In this document: piece by piece, positions 51,032 through 60,105 of the stretch | Layout of the letters: each line of letters opens with the position of its first letter | How positions within the stretch are numbered: the stretch's first letter is position 1 | NCBI RefSeq assembly: GCF_037055355.1 | Contig: NZ_CP146350.1 | Location: 8,455,001 to 8,519,000, forward strand | Length of the DNA stretch: 64,000 nt | Reading direction: 5' to 3' | Source: Streptomyces sp. DG1A-41 | GTDB taxonomy: Bacteria > Actinomycetota > Actinomycetes > Streptomycetales > Streptomycetaceae | Made by a program: the position numbers and the translations under genes | Notes under the pieces: generated by a model | Databases searched by the model: none | Seen by the model: the letters and a program-made list of their open reading frames with translations, nothing else | What the model was told of the DNA's origin: nothing

Positions 51032-52579
51032 ATGTCGACCACGAACCTCCGTATCAGCGGCCTGACCAAGGCCTTCGGCGGCGTCAGAGCCCTCGACGGC
51101 GTGGACCTCACCGTGCCCGCCGGGCAGGTGCACGCCCTGCTCGGCCACAACGGCGCCGGCAAGTCCACCCTCATCAAGTGCCTGGGCGGCGCCTACCCGC
51201 CCGACGCGGGCACGATCGAGGTGGGCGGCGCGTCGTACACCCGCCTCACCCCGCGCGAGTCGATCGCGGCCGGCGTGGCGATCATCTTCCAGACGCCGAG
51301 TGTGGTCGACGCTCTGACCGTGGCGGAGAACATCTTCCTCGGCCAGGAGTGGACCCGGTACGGCCGCATCGACCGGCGCGCCCAGGAGGAGGTCGCCGCC
51401 GGGCTGCTTCAGCGGGTCGCGGCCAGGTGTTCCCCGCGCGACCGGGTGGGCGATCTGCCCAGGGGCCAGCGGCAGTTGGTCGAGATCGCCAAGGCCCTCA
51501 GCCGCAGCGCCTCCGTCCTGGTCCTCGACGAGCCGACCGCGGCCCTGTCCGGGGCCGAGACCGACGCCCTGTCCGAACGCGTCGAGGACCTCCGCACGCA
51601 GGGCCTCGCCATCGTCTACGTCACCCACCTGCTGTCGGAGGTGGAACGGCTCGCGGACGCGGTGACCGTACTGCGAGACGGCCGGGTGACCCATCAGGCC
51701 ACGGTGGCGGGACAGACACGGCGTGACCTGGTCGAGGCGATCGCGGGCAGGCCGACGGAGGTCGCGCACGGGCCTCGACACGCCACGGGCACGGACGCGC
51801 CGGAGCCGCCGCGCACCCCGGCCCCGCCCCGGCTGGTCGTCGAAGCCCTGCGCGGCCCCGGCTTCGGGCCCGTCGGTCTCACCGTCGCCGAAGGCGAACG
51901 CGTCGGCCTGTTCGGGCTCATCGGCTCAGGCCGCACCCGCATCCTGGAGACGCTCTACGGCAGGCGCCGAGCCACCGCCGGAACCATCCGGGTCGGCGAA
52001 CGCACCGTCAGCCCCGCCCGCCCGGCCGACGCGCTCGGCGCCGGAATCGCCCTCGTACCGGCGGACCGGCGCGCACAGGGCCTGTTCCCGTCGCTGTCCG
52101 CGCAGGACAACACGCTGCTGCCGGCCGTCCGGACCCTGGCCCGGTACAACGTACGGGCGCTGCGCGCCGAACGGCGGGTGTTCGACTCGCTGGCCACGGC
52201 GGTCGGGCTGCGCCCGGCCCGGCCCGGGCTGCCCGCGGGCGCGTTCTCCGGGGGCAACCAGCAGAAGCTCGTGCTGGGCCGGTGGATTAACGAGGCCCGG
52301 CACGTGGACGTGCTGCTGCTGGACGAGCCGACCCAGGGTGTCGACGTGGGGGCCCGTCAGGAGATCTACCGGGTGGTGTCCGGGCTCGCCGCCGAGCGCG
52401 GCACCGCCGTGCTGTTCGCGTCCAGCGACCCCGAGGAGGTCGTGGCGCTCGCCGACCGCTGCCTGATCGTCGCCCGGGGACGGATCGTCGGCGAGTTCTC
52501 CGGCGCCGGACTCACCGAACAGGCCCTGCTCTCGGCGGTCCACGACGCCGACCCTCTGCCCGCCGAAGGAGCAGCATGA
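51032..52579 (+). CDS. Ribose-type ABC importer ATPase, two nucleotide-binding domains
   Basis: 515 aa from ATG 51032, 11 bp after the binding-protein stop. Domain 1: Walker A 'GHNGAGKSTLIKCL', signature 'LPRGQRQLVEIAKALS', Walker B 'VLVLDEPTAAL'. Domain 2: degenerate Walker A 'GLIGSGRTRILETL', signature 'FSGGNQQKLVLGRWI', Walker B 'VLLLDEPTQGVD'. This RbsA/XylG layout, with an altered second P-loop, is normal for the family. Overlaps the permease start by 4 bp. Confidence 0.94.
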   Translation: MSTTNLRISGLTKAFGGVRALDGVDLTVPAGQVHALLGHNGAGKSTLIKCLGGAYPPDAGTIEVGGASYTRLTPRESIAAGVAIIFQTPSVVDALTVAENIFLGQEWTRYGRIDRRAQEEVAAGLLQRVAARCSPRDRVGDLPRGQRQLVEIAKALSRSASVLVLDEPTAALSGAETDALSERVEDLRTQGLAIVYVTHLLSEVERLADAVTVLRDGRVTHQATVAGQTRRDLVEAIAGRPTEVAHGPRHATGTDAPEPPRTPAPPRLVVEALRGPGFGPVGLTVAEGERVGLFGLIGSGRTRILETLYGRRRATAGTIRVGERTVSPARPADALGAGIALVPADRRAQGLFPSLSAQDNTLLPAVRTLARYNVRALRAERRVFDSLATAVGLRPARPGLPAGAFSGGNQQKLVLGRWINEARHVDVLLLDEPTQGVDVGARQEIYRVVSGLAAERGTAVLFASSDPEEVVALADRCLIVARGRIVGEFSGAGLTEQALLSAVHDADPLPAEGAA

Positions 52580-53559
52580 CCACCGCCGACCGCGTCCTCA
52601 CGCGCCCGCGTCTGATCGCCACGGGCGGGCTGACCACCGTACGCCGCAACCCGCTCCTCGTCGTGCTCGTCGCGATGGTGCTGGTCTTCCAGCTGACCAC
52701 GGGCAGCTTCCTCGACCCCGCCAACCTCGGCGGCATCGCCACCGACGCCGCCACCCTCGCGATCGTCGCCGTCCCGTTGGCCCTGCTCGTCATCAGCGGA
52801 TACCTCGACCTGTCGGTCGGCTCCACGCTCGCCCTCGGCGGTCTTGTCGCGGGCTGGCTGGCCGGGCAGCACCATCAGTCGCCCGCCGTCGCCCTGCTCG
52901 GGGCGCTCGCCGCCGGGGCGGTGGTCGGCGCGGTGAACGGCGTCCTGTGCTGCTACTTCGGCCTGTCCGCGTTCATCGTCACCCTCGGCATGCTGACCGC
53001 CGTACGAGGTCTGGCACAGCAGTTGTTCCCGCTGCCGCTGAGCGGCTTCGGCTCCGGGTTCGCCTGGATCGGCGGGGCGCGGATCGCCGGGATCGCGGCG
53101 CCGGTCGTCATCGCCGCGCTGGTGCTGGCGGCGGGTGCGCTGTTCCTCGCGTTCACCCCGGCCGGACGGCACGTCTTCGCCATCGGCGTCAACCGGGAGG
53201 CCGCCCACCTCTCCGGCATCCAGATCCGCCGCACCCCGTTCGCGCTGTTCGTCGTCACCGGCGTGGCCGCCGCCCTGGCCGGTGCTGTCAAGGCGTCGGT
53301 ACTGGACAGCGTGGTGGCCGGAACCTCAGGGTCCGGTTTTGAGCTGGCCGTGCTCACCGCCGTGTTGGTCGGCGGAGTGGCCCTCACCGGAGGCTCCGGC
53401 TCGATCTTCGGCGTCCTGCTCGGCGTGCTCTTCCTCGGCGGCCTTCAGAACGGCCTGACCCTGCTGAACGTGCCGACGTTCTGGCAGCAGATGGCCCAGG
53501 GCGTCGCGCTGGTGGCCGGCGCGGCCCTGGCGTACTTCGCACCCCGCACGGGGCGCTGA
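52576..53559 (+). CDS. Ribose-type ABC importer permease (RbsC-like)
   Basis: 327 aa with about ten hydrophobic segments. The conserved coupling region is 'FAIGVNREAAHLSGIQIRRT', and 'VLVGGVALTGGSGSIFGVLL' is the family's Gly-rich signature. It forms the homodimeric channel for the double ATPase. The downstream amidohydrolase follows after 28 bp. Confidence 0.93.
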   Translation: MTTADRVLTRPRLIATGGLTTVRRNPLLVVLVAMVLVFQLTTGSFLDPANLGGIATDAATLAIVAVPLALLVISGYLDLSVGSTLALGGLVAGWLAGQHHQSPAVALLGALAAGAVVGAVNGVLCCYFGLSAFIVTLGMLTAVRGLAQQLFPLPLSGFGSGFAWIGGARIAGIAAPVVIAALVLAAGALFLAFTPAGRHVFAIGVNREAAHLSGIQIRRTPFALFVVTGVAAALAGAVKASVLDSVVAGTSGSGFELAVLTAVLVGGVALTGGSGSIFGVLLGVLFLGGLQNGLTLLNVPTFWQQMAQGVALVAGAALAYFAPRTGR

Positions 53560-53587
53560 CCCACCCTCCCCCTGAAAAGAGGTCACC

Positions 53588-55303
53588 GTGAGCGACACCG
53601 CATCCATGAGCGAAAACGCCCCCACCCTCGTCCTGACCGGCGGCCAGGTTCTCACCGTCGACGCCGGCTTCACCGTCGCCGAAGGCGTTGCCGTACGCGG
53701 CCGGGACATTCTGTCCGTCGGCAGCGACGCGGAGATGCGCGCCCTGGCCGGTCCCGGCACTCGGATCGTCGAACTGGGCGGCCGGACCGTGCTGCCCGGC
53801 ATCAACGACTCGCATCTGCACGGAGCCGCCTACGGGATGACGAAGCCGCCGTTCGCCATCGACGTCGGCCATCCGGCGGTGGGTTCCCTCGCCGACATCG
53901 CCGCGGCCGTCGCCCGGGCGGCACGGGACGTCCCGGACGGAGAGTGGATCGTCGGCCTGGGCTGGGACCCCGGTTACCTCGCCGAGTGCCTCGCCGACCC
54001 GGGCCGCTTCCCCCATCGCCGGGACCTGGACGCGGTGGCGCCGGGTCACCCGGTCTGCCTGACCGACTTCTCCTCGCACATGGTGTGGGCCAACTCCGAG
54101 GCGCTGCGCCGCTGCGGCATCGACGCGGACACCACGCCCCCGCCCGGCGGCGTCATCGACCACGACCCCGATGGCCGGCCGACCGGCATCCTGCGCGAGG
54201 CCGCCGGGCGGCTCGTCCAGGCCGCCCTGCCCGCCCCCACGCTCGCCCAGCGCCGCCAGGCCATCCAGGGCGTGATCCGCGAGCTGCACTCCCGCGGCAT
54301 CACCAGCTACACCGAGCCCGGCCTCGGCCCCGGCGGTGCCGGAACCCTCTTCGGCGGCCTGAGCACCGACAACTGGACCGCGTACGCGGACCTCGCGGCG
54401 AGCGGTGAACTCCGGGCGCGCGTCAGCGTCCTGCTGCTGCCCGCCCCCATGGGCGGCTCTGCCGCCGACGTCCGCGAGGGCCTGGCCGAACTGCGCCGCC
54501 CCGAGTCCGCCGACCCCCGGCTGCTGCGGGCCATCGGCGTCAAGATCTTCGGCGACGGAGTGCCGCCCAACCGCACGGCCTGGATGAACGAGCCGTACCC
54601 GGAGGGCGGTCACGGCGCCCTGTGCGTCCACGGCGACACCCCCGCGCTCCAGGCCGACGAACTGCGCGAGATGATCCGGGTCGCCCACGAGGCCGGTTTC
54701 CAGCTCGGCGTGCACGTCACCGGCGACCGCGCCATCGACACGGTGGTGGACGCCTTCGTCGCCGCCGACCGGGCCGCGCCCCGCCCCGACGCCCGTCACT
54801 ACGTCATCCACGGCGACTTCGTCAGCCCCGGCAGCCTGGCCAAGCTCGCCGCGCACGGCTACGGCGTCAACATGAACCCCGCCATCAAGTGGACCGTCTC
54901 CGACCTGATGGACGAGGTCGTGGGCCCCGAACGCTCCGCCTGCCAGTGGCCGGTGCGCTCCGCGCTCGACGCCGGAGTACGGGTCTGCGCCAGCTCCGAC
55001 GCGCCGATCACCGAACCCGACTGGCGACAGGGCGTGGCCTCGATGATGCTCCGCGAGTCCAGGGCCAGCGGACGCCCCAGCGGCCCCGAACAGTGCGTGC
55101 CGCTCGCCGACGCCCTGCGCGCCTATACCGCCACCCCGGCCTGGCAGGACTTCGCCGACGACTGGAAGGGCACCGTCGAGCCGGGCAGGGCAGCCGACCT
55201 GTGCGTCCTGGACCGACCGCTGCTCGGCCTCGACCCGCACGACATCACCAAGGTCCAGGTGGATCTCACGGTGTTCGACGGACGCGTGGTCTTCGAACGC
55301 TGA
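53588..55303 (+). CDS. Amidohydrolase family 3 protein (YtcJ-like)
   Basis: 571 aa from GTG 53588 (AGAGG upstream). N-terminal 'VLTGGQVLTVDAGFTVAEGV', metal His pair in 'VLPGINDSHLHGAAYG', 'IGVKIFGDGVPPNRTAWM' (site of the bridging Lys/Glu), 'QLGVHVTGDRAIDTVVDAF', 'HYVIHGDF', and Asp in 'CASSDAPITEPDW'. YtcJ-type enzymes hydrolyse N-acyl or N-formyl amides and related bonds. Its place after an ABC importer suggests it hydrolyses the imported compound. Confidence 0.92.
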   Translation: MSDTASMSENAPTLVLTGGQVLTVDAGFTVAEGVAVRGRDILSVGSDAEMRALAGPGTRIVELGGRTVLPGINDSHLHGAAYGMTKPPFAIDVGHPAVGSLADIAAAVARAARDVPDGEWIVGLGWDPGYLAECLADPGRFPHRRDLDAVAPGHPVCLTDFSSHMVWANSEALRRCGIDADTTPPPGGVIDHDPDGRPTGILREAAGRLVQAALPAPTLAQRRQAIQGVIRELHSRGITSYTEPGLGPGGAGTLFGGLSTDNWTAYADLAASGELRARVSVLLLPAPMGGSAADVREGLAELRRPESADPRLLRAIGVKIFGDGVPPNRTAWMNEPYPEGGHGALCVHGDTPALQADELREMIRVAHEAGFQLGVHVTGDRAIDTVVDAFVAADRAAPRPDARHYVIHGDFVSPGSLAKLAAHGYGVNMNPAIKWTVSDLMDEVVGPERSACQWPVRSALDAGVRVCASSDAPITEPDWRQGVASMMLRESRASGRPSGPEQCVPLADALRAYTATPAWQDFADDWKGTVEPGRAADLCVLDRPLLGLDPHDITKVQVDLTVFDGRVVFER

Positions 55304-55344
55304 GCTTGCACCTCACAGCGCCGCCGACCGGCGGCCCGCTGTGC

Positions 55345-55510
55345 GTGACGCCACCATGGCGTCACAACGGCGCTGCTGCAAGCCACCTCGCTGTCATGTG
55401 GCGCCACGACACGCCAGATCAAGCAGGAAATGCCAGGCCGGCACCCGTCGTGCCAAGAAAGTGCCAATCTGGCTCGCCGTGATGCCATTTATGTGCCATC
55501 ATGGCGCCAT
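55345..55510. repeat. Phased TGCCA repeats and TGGCG palindromes upstream of the HicB-like gene
   Basis: Five direct TGCCA copies start at 55431, 55451, 55462, 55483 and 55494 (spacings 20, 11, 21, 11 bp), all near multiples of one helix turn. Before them is a perfect palindrome GTGACGCCA-CCA-TGGCGTCAC (55345-55365) and GTGGCGCCAC (55398-55407). At the start codon GCCATCATGGC (55495-55505) and ATGGCGCCAT (55501-55510) continue the same half-site. The array ends exactly at the ribbon-helix-helix gene start. Confidence 0.75.
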
Positions 55511-56036
55511 GGACCTCACGCCCTACGTCGACAACCTCCGGCACGAGCTCGCCGTCGCCGCGGACGCCGGCGGTGACGACGCTCGTGCCCTCGCCGAGCG
55601 GCTCACCGCACCCCTGGAGTCCGCCGCCCGCCTGACCCTCCTCAACGCACTGTCCGCCGCCATGGGCGAGGTCACGCGGGACTTGGCGCCGGGCTCGGTC
55701 GACGTGCGGCTGCGCGGACTCGACCCCGAGTTCGTGGTGACGCCGCCGCCGGCACCCGAGCCGTTCCGTGAGGTGCGGGAGCCGGTCGCGGCCCCCGCCC
55801 CCGCGCCGCCCCCGCCGCCCGCGGACGCCGACGACGGCGCCATGGCTCGGATCAACTTCCGCCTCCCCGCCCACCTCAAGGCCCGCGCCGAGGACGCTGC
55901 GGCGGCGGAGGGCCTGTCGGTCAACGCCTGGCTGGTACGGGCCGTGTCCACCGCCCTCGACGGCGGGGCGCGCACGAGCCCGCAGGGCCGCGGCAAGGAC
56001 TCGGGCAGCCGGGGCTTCACCGGCTGGGTCCGCTAG
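55509..56036 (+). CDS. HicB-like ribbon-helix-helix DNA-binding protein
   Basis: 175 aa from ATG 55509. An N-terminal helical segment and a 'LDPEFVV' region are followed by a Pro/Ala linker (about 82-112). The C-terminal RHH domain is 'ARINFRLPAHLKARAEDAAA' then 'AEGLSVNAWLVRAVSTALDG', the pattern of HicB/Arc/CopG-type repressors. There is no HicA toxin next to it. It precedes a DUF4097 gene and a drug-type ABC pair. It is the obvious candidate to bind the phased TGCCA array around its own start. Confidence 0.85.
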   Translation: MDLTPYVDNLRHELAVAADAGGDDARALAERLTAPLESAARLTLLNALSAAMGEVTRDLAPGSVDVRLRGLDPEFVVTPPPAPEPFREVREPVAAPAPAPPPPPADADDGAMARINFRLPAHLKARAEDAAAAEGLSVNAWLVRAVSTALDGGARTSPQGRGKDSGSRGFTGWVR

Positions 56037-56146
56037 GGCCGCCGGCCCGCCTCACCCTCACCGGCGGATCGCCGATCCCGCCGACGTGACTCATCACCCG
56101 CCCCACCGGCGGAATCACTCACCCAAGCCAGGAGGACGGGACAGTC

Positions 56147-57037
56147 ATGCCTGCTTTCGACACCCCCGAACCGATCTCCGCCATCCTCGAGTTGGACGCC
56201 GGGGCCGCCCGCATCACCGCGGGCAAGCGCACCGACACGGTCGTGGAAGTGCTGCCGCGCAACGGCTCCGACGACAACGACGTACGTGCCGTGCAGCAGA
56301 CCCAGGTCACCTTCTCGGGCGGCCGCCTCACGGTCAGGACACCCAGGAAGCGGGCCCTGTTCGGCAAGCCGGGCGCCGTCGAGGTGAGCGTCGAACTGCC
56401 CGCGGGGTCCGATGTCCGGGCCACGGCGGCCCTGGGCGGGTTCTTCTGCGAGGGCCGATTCGGGGGCGTCACGCTCAAGACCTCGCTCGGCGACATCCAG
56501 GCCGACGAGGTGGCCGGCGCGAACCTCAGGACCGACCTCGGCGACATCCGTCTGGCCCGCTCGACCGGCGACGTCGAGGTCATCGGCTCGGGCCGTATCG
56601 AGATCGGCACCGTCGCCGGCGCGGCGACCGTCAAGAACGCCAACGGCGCGACCGAGATCGGCGAGGTGACCGGAGGCCTGAAGACCAACGCGGCCAACGG
56701 CGAGATCTCCGTCGGCATCGCACACAGCAGCGTCGACGCCAAGTCCGCCAACGGCCGGATCGAGATCGGCGTCGCCCGCGCCGGCGTCGAGGCGATGTGC
56801 TCCAACGGCCGCATCCGCGTCGGCGACGTCACCCGCGGCCGGATCGACCTTCGCACCTCCGTCGGCGACCTCGAAGTGGGCATCCACGAGGGCACCGCGG
56901 CCTGGCTCGACCTGAACACCAAGTACGGCACGGTACGCAACGCGCTCGGCTCCGCCGCCGGCCCCGCGGACTCCGACGAGACCGTCGAGGTGTACGGCCG
57001 GACCTCGACCGGCGACATCATCATCCGCCGCGCCTGA
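56147..57037 (+). CDS. DUF4097-family beta-repeat protein
   Basis: 296 aa, apparently cytoplasmic (no signal). It is built of short repeated beta-strand units with G-x-I/V-x-V/I patterns, for example 'SLGDIQADEVAGANLRTDLG', then 'DIRLARSTGDVEVIGSGRIE', 'KTNAANGEISVGIAHSSVDA' and 'CSNGRIRVGDVTRGRIDLRT', which suggests a right-handed beta-helix. Function unknown. It sits 110 bp after the HicB-like gene and 46 bp before the ABC remnant. Confidence 0.9.
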   Translation: MPAFDTPEPISAILELDAGAARITAGKRTDTVVEVLPRNGSDDNDVRAVQQTQVTFSGGRLTVRTPRKRALFGKPGAVEVSVELPAGSDVRATAALGGFFCEGRFGGVTLKTSLGDIQADEVAGANLRTDLGDIRLARSTGDVEVIGSGRIEIGTVAGAATVKNANGATEIGEVTGGLKTNAANGEISVGIAHSSVDAKSANGRIEIGVARAGVEAMCSNGRIRVGDVTRGRIDLRTSVGDLEVGIHEGTAAWLDLNTKYGTVRNALGSAAGPADSDETVEVYGRTSTGDIIIRRA

Positions 57038-57083
57038 CTGACCGGGCGTACCCCCAACTCCCCATCCGGAGAGGAAAAGCGGC

Positions 57084-57661
57084 ATGACTGCCACCCGGAC
57101 CCCCGCGCCGACCGCCACGCACACGACGGCACCGGCCATCACCGCCACCGGACTGCGCAAGTCCTACGGCGACAAGCTCGTGCTCGACGGCGTCGACCTG
57201 AACATCGCGGAAGGCGCCGTCTTCGCCCTGCTCGGGCCCAACGGTGCCGGCAAGACCACCACGGTGGAGATCCTCTCCACGCTCATCGACGCCGACGCCG
57301 ACGCCGACGCGGGCGAGGCCTGGGTCGCGGGCCGCCATCTGACCCGGGCCGCCGACGCGGTGCGCTCCGCGATCGGCGTCACCGGCCAGTTCTCGGCCGT
57401 CGGCAATCTGCTGACCGCCGAGGAGAACCTGCTCCTCATGGCAGACCTGCACCACCTCGACCGGAGGGAAGGCAAACGGCGGGCCAATAACCTGCTGCGC
57501 CGCTTCGACCTGTCCGACGTCGTGGGCAGGACCGCCGCCACCTTCTGCTCGGCACCGGGATCGGCTCCGGCGCGGCCATCGGACTCGCGTGGTGCGTGGC
57601 GCTCACCGTGGTCGGCCACCTGTGGGCGCGCCGCCCCTTCAAGACCGGCGCCAAGCGGTAA
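57084..57661 (+). pseudogene. DrrA-DrrB ABC exporter collapsed by an internal deletion
   Basis: It starts as a daunorubicin-resistance-type ATPase: 'LRKSYGDKLVLDGVDLNIAE', Walker A 'LLGPNGAGKTTTVEIL', 'IGVTGQFSAVGNLLTAEENL', up to 'RRFDLSDVVGRTAATF' at about 57540. There the sequence changes frame into the tail of an ABC-2 permease, 'GIGSGAAIGLAWCVALTVVG', then 'HLWARRPFKTGAKR' and TAA at 57659-57661. The ATPase signature, Walker B and most of the permease are gone. A 6-bp repeat (GACGCC, almost four copies, 57288-57311) also lengthens the usual 'DAD' turn. Not functional. Confidence 0.85.
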
Positions 57662-57734
57662 CCACACCTGACTTCAGGCCACTTCACCCATCGCACCATC
57701 CACACCACCCGCCCGACGATCGCAGGAGAACCTC

Positions 57735-58964
57735 ATGTCGTACGACCCGACGGCCGCCGACGCCACCGCCGCCGAAGAGCCCCCCACCCTGCCCACCGAC
57801 CGGCATACCGGCTGCCCCTTCGACCCGCCCGCCGGACTCACCGCGCTGAGCGACAAGCCGCTGCGCCGCCTGCGCTACGCCGACGGACACATCGGCTGGC
57901 TGGCCACCGGACACGCCGCGGCCCGCGCGATCCTGGCCGACCCGCGCTTCAGCTCGCGCTACGAACTCATGCACCTGCCGGTACCGATGCCAGGGATGCC
58001 CCAGGAACTGCCACCGGCGCCGGTCGGCGACCTCACCGGCCTCGACGCCCCCGAACACACCCGCTACCGGCGCCTGCTCACCGGCAAGTTCACCGTCCGC
58101 CGCATGCGTCAACTCACCGAGCGTGTCGAGCGGTTAACCACCGAGTGCCTGGACGCCATGGAACAGGCCGGACCCACGGCCGACCTGGTGGAGGCGTTCG
58201 CACAGCCCGTGCCCGCGCTCATGATCTGCGAGCTCCTCGGCGTGCCGTACGCCGGTCGCGAGCGCTTCCAGAGCCAGGTGGCGACCGTCTTCGACCAGAC
58301 GGCGGACGCGGAGGCCAAGGGCGAGGCCTATGCGGCGTTGCTCCAGTACCTGAACGAACTGGTCCTCGCCAAGCGCGCCGAGCCCACCGACGACCTGCTC
58401 AGCGATCTGACCACCTCCGACCTCACCGACGAGGAGCTGGCCGGAATCGGCGCACTGCTGCTCGCCGCCGGGCTGGACACCACCGCGAACATGCTCGGCC
58501 TCGGCACCTTCGCCCTGCTGAGCAATCCCGGCCAACTCGAGGCCCTGCGCGCCGACCCGGGCCTCGCCGAGCAGACCGTGGAGGAGCTGCTGCGCTACCT
58601 CAGCGTGGCCGATCCGATTCCGCGGGCAGCGCTCGAGGACGTCGAGGTGGCGGGCCGGCTCATCAAGGCGGGCGAGACGGTGACCGTTTCCGTGCAGGCC
58701 GCCAACCGCGACCCGCACAGGTTCCCCGACCCCGACCGGCTCGACATCCACCGCAAGGCCACCGGACACCTGGCCTTCGGCCACGGCGCCCACCAGTGCC
58801 TCGGCCAGCAGCTCGCCCGCGTCGAGATGACCGTCGCGTTCCGGGCGCTCTTCGCCCGCTTTCCCACCCTGCGCCTCGCGGTGCCGCCGCAGGAGGTGCC
58901 GCTGCGCGAGCGCTCCAGCATCTACGGCGTGGTCAGCCTGCCCGTCACCTGGGACGAGGAGTAG
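57735..58964 (+). CDS. Cytochrome P450 (CYP105/107-like)
   Basis: 409 aa, AGGAGA before the ATG. I-helix '[17 protein letters not shown]' (AGxDT), K-helix '[13 protein letters not shown]', heme loop '[17 protein letters not shown]' with Cys355. The N-terminal '[13 protein letters not shown]' and substrate-recognition loops are typical of soluble actinobacterial P450s that hydroxylate secondary metabolites or xenobiotics. It is followed after 4 bp by its own ferredoxin. Confidence 0.94.
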   Translation: MSYDPTAADATAAEEPPTLPTDRHTGCPFDPPAGLTALSDKPLRRLRYADGHIGWLATGHAAARAILADPRFSSRYELMHLPVPMPGMPQELPPAPVGDLTGLDAPEHTRYRRLLTGKFTVRRMRQLTERVERLTTECLDAMEQAGPTADLVEAFAQPVPALMICELLGVPYAGRERFQSQVATVFDQTADAEAKGEAYAALLQYLNELVLAKRAEPTDDLLSDLTTSDLTDEELAGIGALLLAAGLDTTANMLGLGTFALLSNPGQLEALRADPGLAEQTVEELLRYLSVADPIPRAALEDVEVAGRLIKAGETVTVSVQAANRDPHRFPDPDRLDIHRKATGHLAFGHGAHQCLGQQLARVEMTVAFRALFARFPTLRLAVPPQEVPLRERSSIYGVVSLPVTWDEE

Positions 58965-58968
58965 CCGC

Positions 58969-59202
58969 ATGAGCGACCCACGACAGCCGCTGCGTCTCAG
59001 CGCCGACCGTGACCGCTGCGCGGGCGCCGGCATGTGCGCCCTGACGGCTCCCGAGGTCTTCGACCAGGACGATGAGGAAGGCCTGGTGGTGCTCCTGCAC
59101 CCCGCGCCGGCACCCGAGCACCAGGCCGCCGCCCGGATGGCCGTCGGCCTCTGCCCCGCCGGAGCCATCGCCCTCGACTCGCAGGATTCCACGGCCCCGT
59201 AG
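58969..59202 (+). CDS. Ferredoxin partner of the downstream P450
   Basis: 77 aa. Ligand motif 'RCAGAGMCALTAPEVFDQDD' (Cys-x5-Cys, the 3Fe-4S type common beside Streptomyces P450s) and the late 'GLCPAGAIAL'. It lies 4 bp after the P450 and converges with the zinc transporter operon. No reductase is adjacent. Confidence 0.94.
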   Translation: MSDPRQPLRLSADRDRCAGAGMCALTAPEVFDQDDEEGLVVLLHPAPAPEHQAAARMAVGLCPAGAIALDSQDSTAP

Positions 59203-59223
59203 CGACCGTGGCCGATCAGCGAG

Positions 59224-60105
59224 TCACGCCGCCCGCACCACCGTCCGCCGCGATCCCCACCGCCGGGTCCGGTACCTCCCGGTCACCCGGCACACCGCGT
59301 AGATGCCGAACGAGATCGTCGTGACGTAGGGGCTGATGGGGATGCTGCTGCCCAGCGCGAGCAGGATGCCGCCCTCGATCGAGGCCACGGCGAACAGCAC
59401 GCTCAGCACGGGCAGCAGCACCGGCGACGCGGTGACGCGGGCGGCGGCCGCGGCCGGGGTGACGACCAGCGTGAGCACCAGCAGCGCGCCGACGACCTGC
59501 ACCGACAGGGCGACCGCGAGCCCGAGCACCAGCATGAACGCGAAGGACAGCGTACGCACCGGCACCCCGCGTGCCTCGGCCACGTCCGGGTCCGTGCTGG
59601 CGAAGGTGAGCGGACGCCACATCACCGCCAGGGCGATCAGCACCAGCACGGACGTACCGAGCAGCCACGACATCTGCGGGGTGTCCACGGCAACGATCTG
59701 ACCGGTGAGCAGCCCGAACTTGTTGGCCGCCCGGCCCTTGTAGAGGGCGAGGAAGAGCACGCCGAGACCCAGCCCGAACGGCATGATGATGCCGATCACC
59801 GAGTTGCGGTCCCGGGCCCGTGTCCCCAGCACCCCGATGGCCCCGGCCGCGAGGAGCGAACCGGCGATCGAGCCCACCACGATGTTCGCGCCCAGCAGCA
59901 GCGCGGCCGACGCGCCCGCGAAGGACAGCTCGCTGATGCCGTGCACCGCGAACGGCAGGTCCCGCATCAGGACGAAGACCCCGGCCAGCCCGCCCACGAG
60001 ACCGAGTGCCACGCCGGCGATGAGAGAGTTGCGGACCAGGGTCAGCAGCTCGCCGTAGTCGGTGAAGTCGAAGATCTGCTGCCAGACCCCGTCGGCGAGC
60101 GTCAT
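59224..60105 (-). CDS. Zinc/manganese ABC importer permease (ZnuB-like)
   Basis: 293 aa from ATG 60105. There are eight or nine hydrophobic helices with the ABC-3 family blocks 'NSLIAGVALGLVGGLAGVFV', 'GISELSFAGASAALLLG' (conserved Ser/His helix), 'DPDVAEARGVPVRTLSFAFM' and 'VGALLVLTLVVTPAAAAARV'. It forms the metal channel. It overlaps the ATPase gene by 4 bp. Confidence 0.92.
   Translation of the reverse strand: MTLADGVWQQIFDFTDYGELLTLVRNSLIAGVALGLVGGLAGVFVLMRDLPFAVHGISELSFAGASAALLLGANIVVGSIAGSLLAAGAIGVLGTRARDRNSVIGIIMPFGLGLGVLFLALYKGRAANKFGLLTGQIVAVDTPQMSWLLGTSVLVLIALAVMWRPLTFASTDPDVAEARGVPVRTLSFAFMLVLGLAVALSVQVVGALLVLTLVVTPAAAAARVTASPVLLPVLSVLFAVASIEGGILLALGSSIPISPYVTTISFGIYAVCRVTGRYRTRRWGSRRTVVRAA

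Noticed and set aside
53384..55240. Long minus-strand open frame opposite the amidohydrolase
   Set aside because: It is a shadow of the YtcJ-like gene, which has all metal-binding motifs on the plus strand.
55509..56036. HicA-HicB toxin-antitoxin pair
   Set aside because: Only the HicB-like RHH protein is present; no HicA-type toxin gene flanks it, so it is described as a regulator.
57735..59202. Second P450/ferredoxin pair as part of a biosynthetic gene cluster
   Set aside because: No PKS, NRPS, terpene or tailoring genes accompany it; its neighbours are an exporter scar and a zinc importer.
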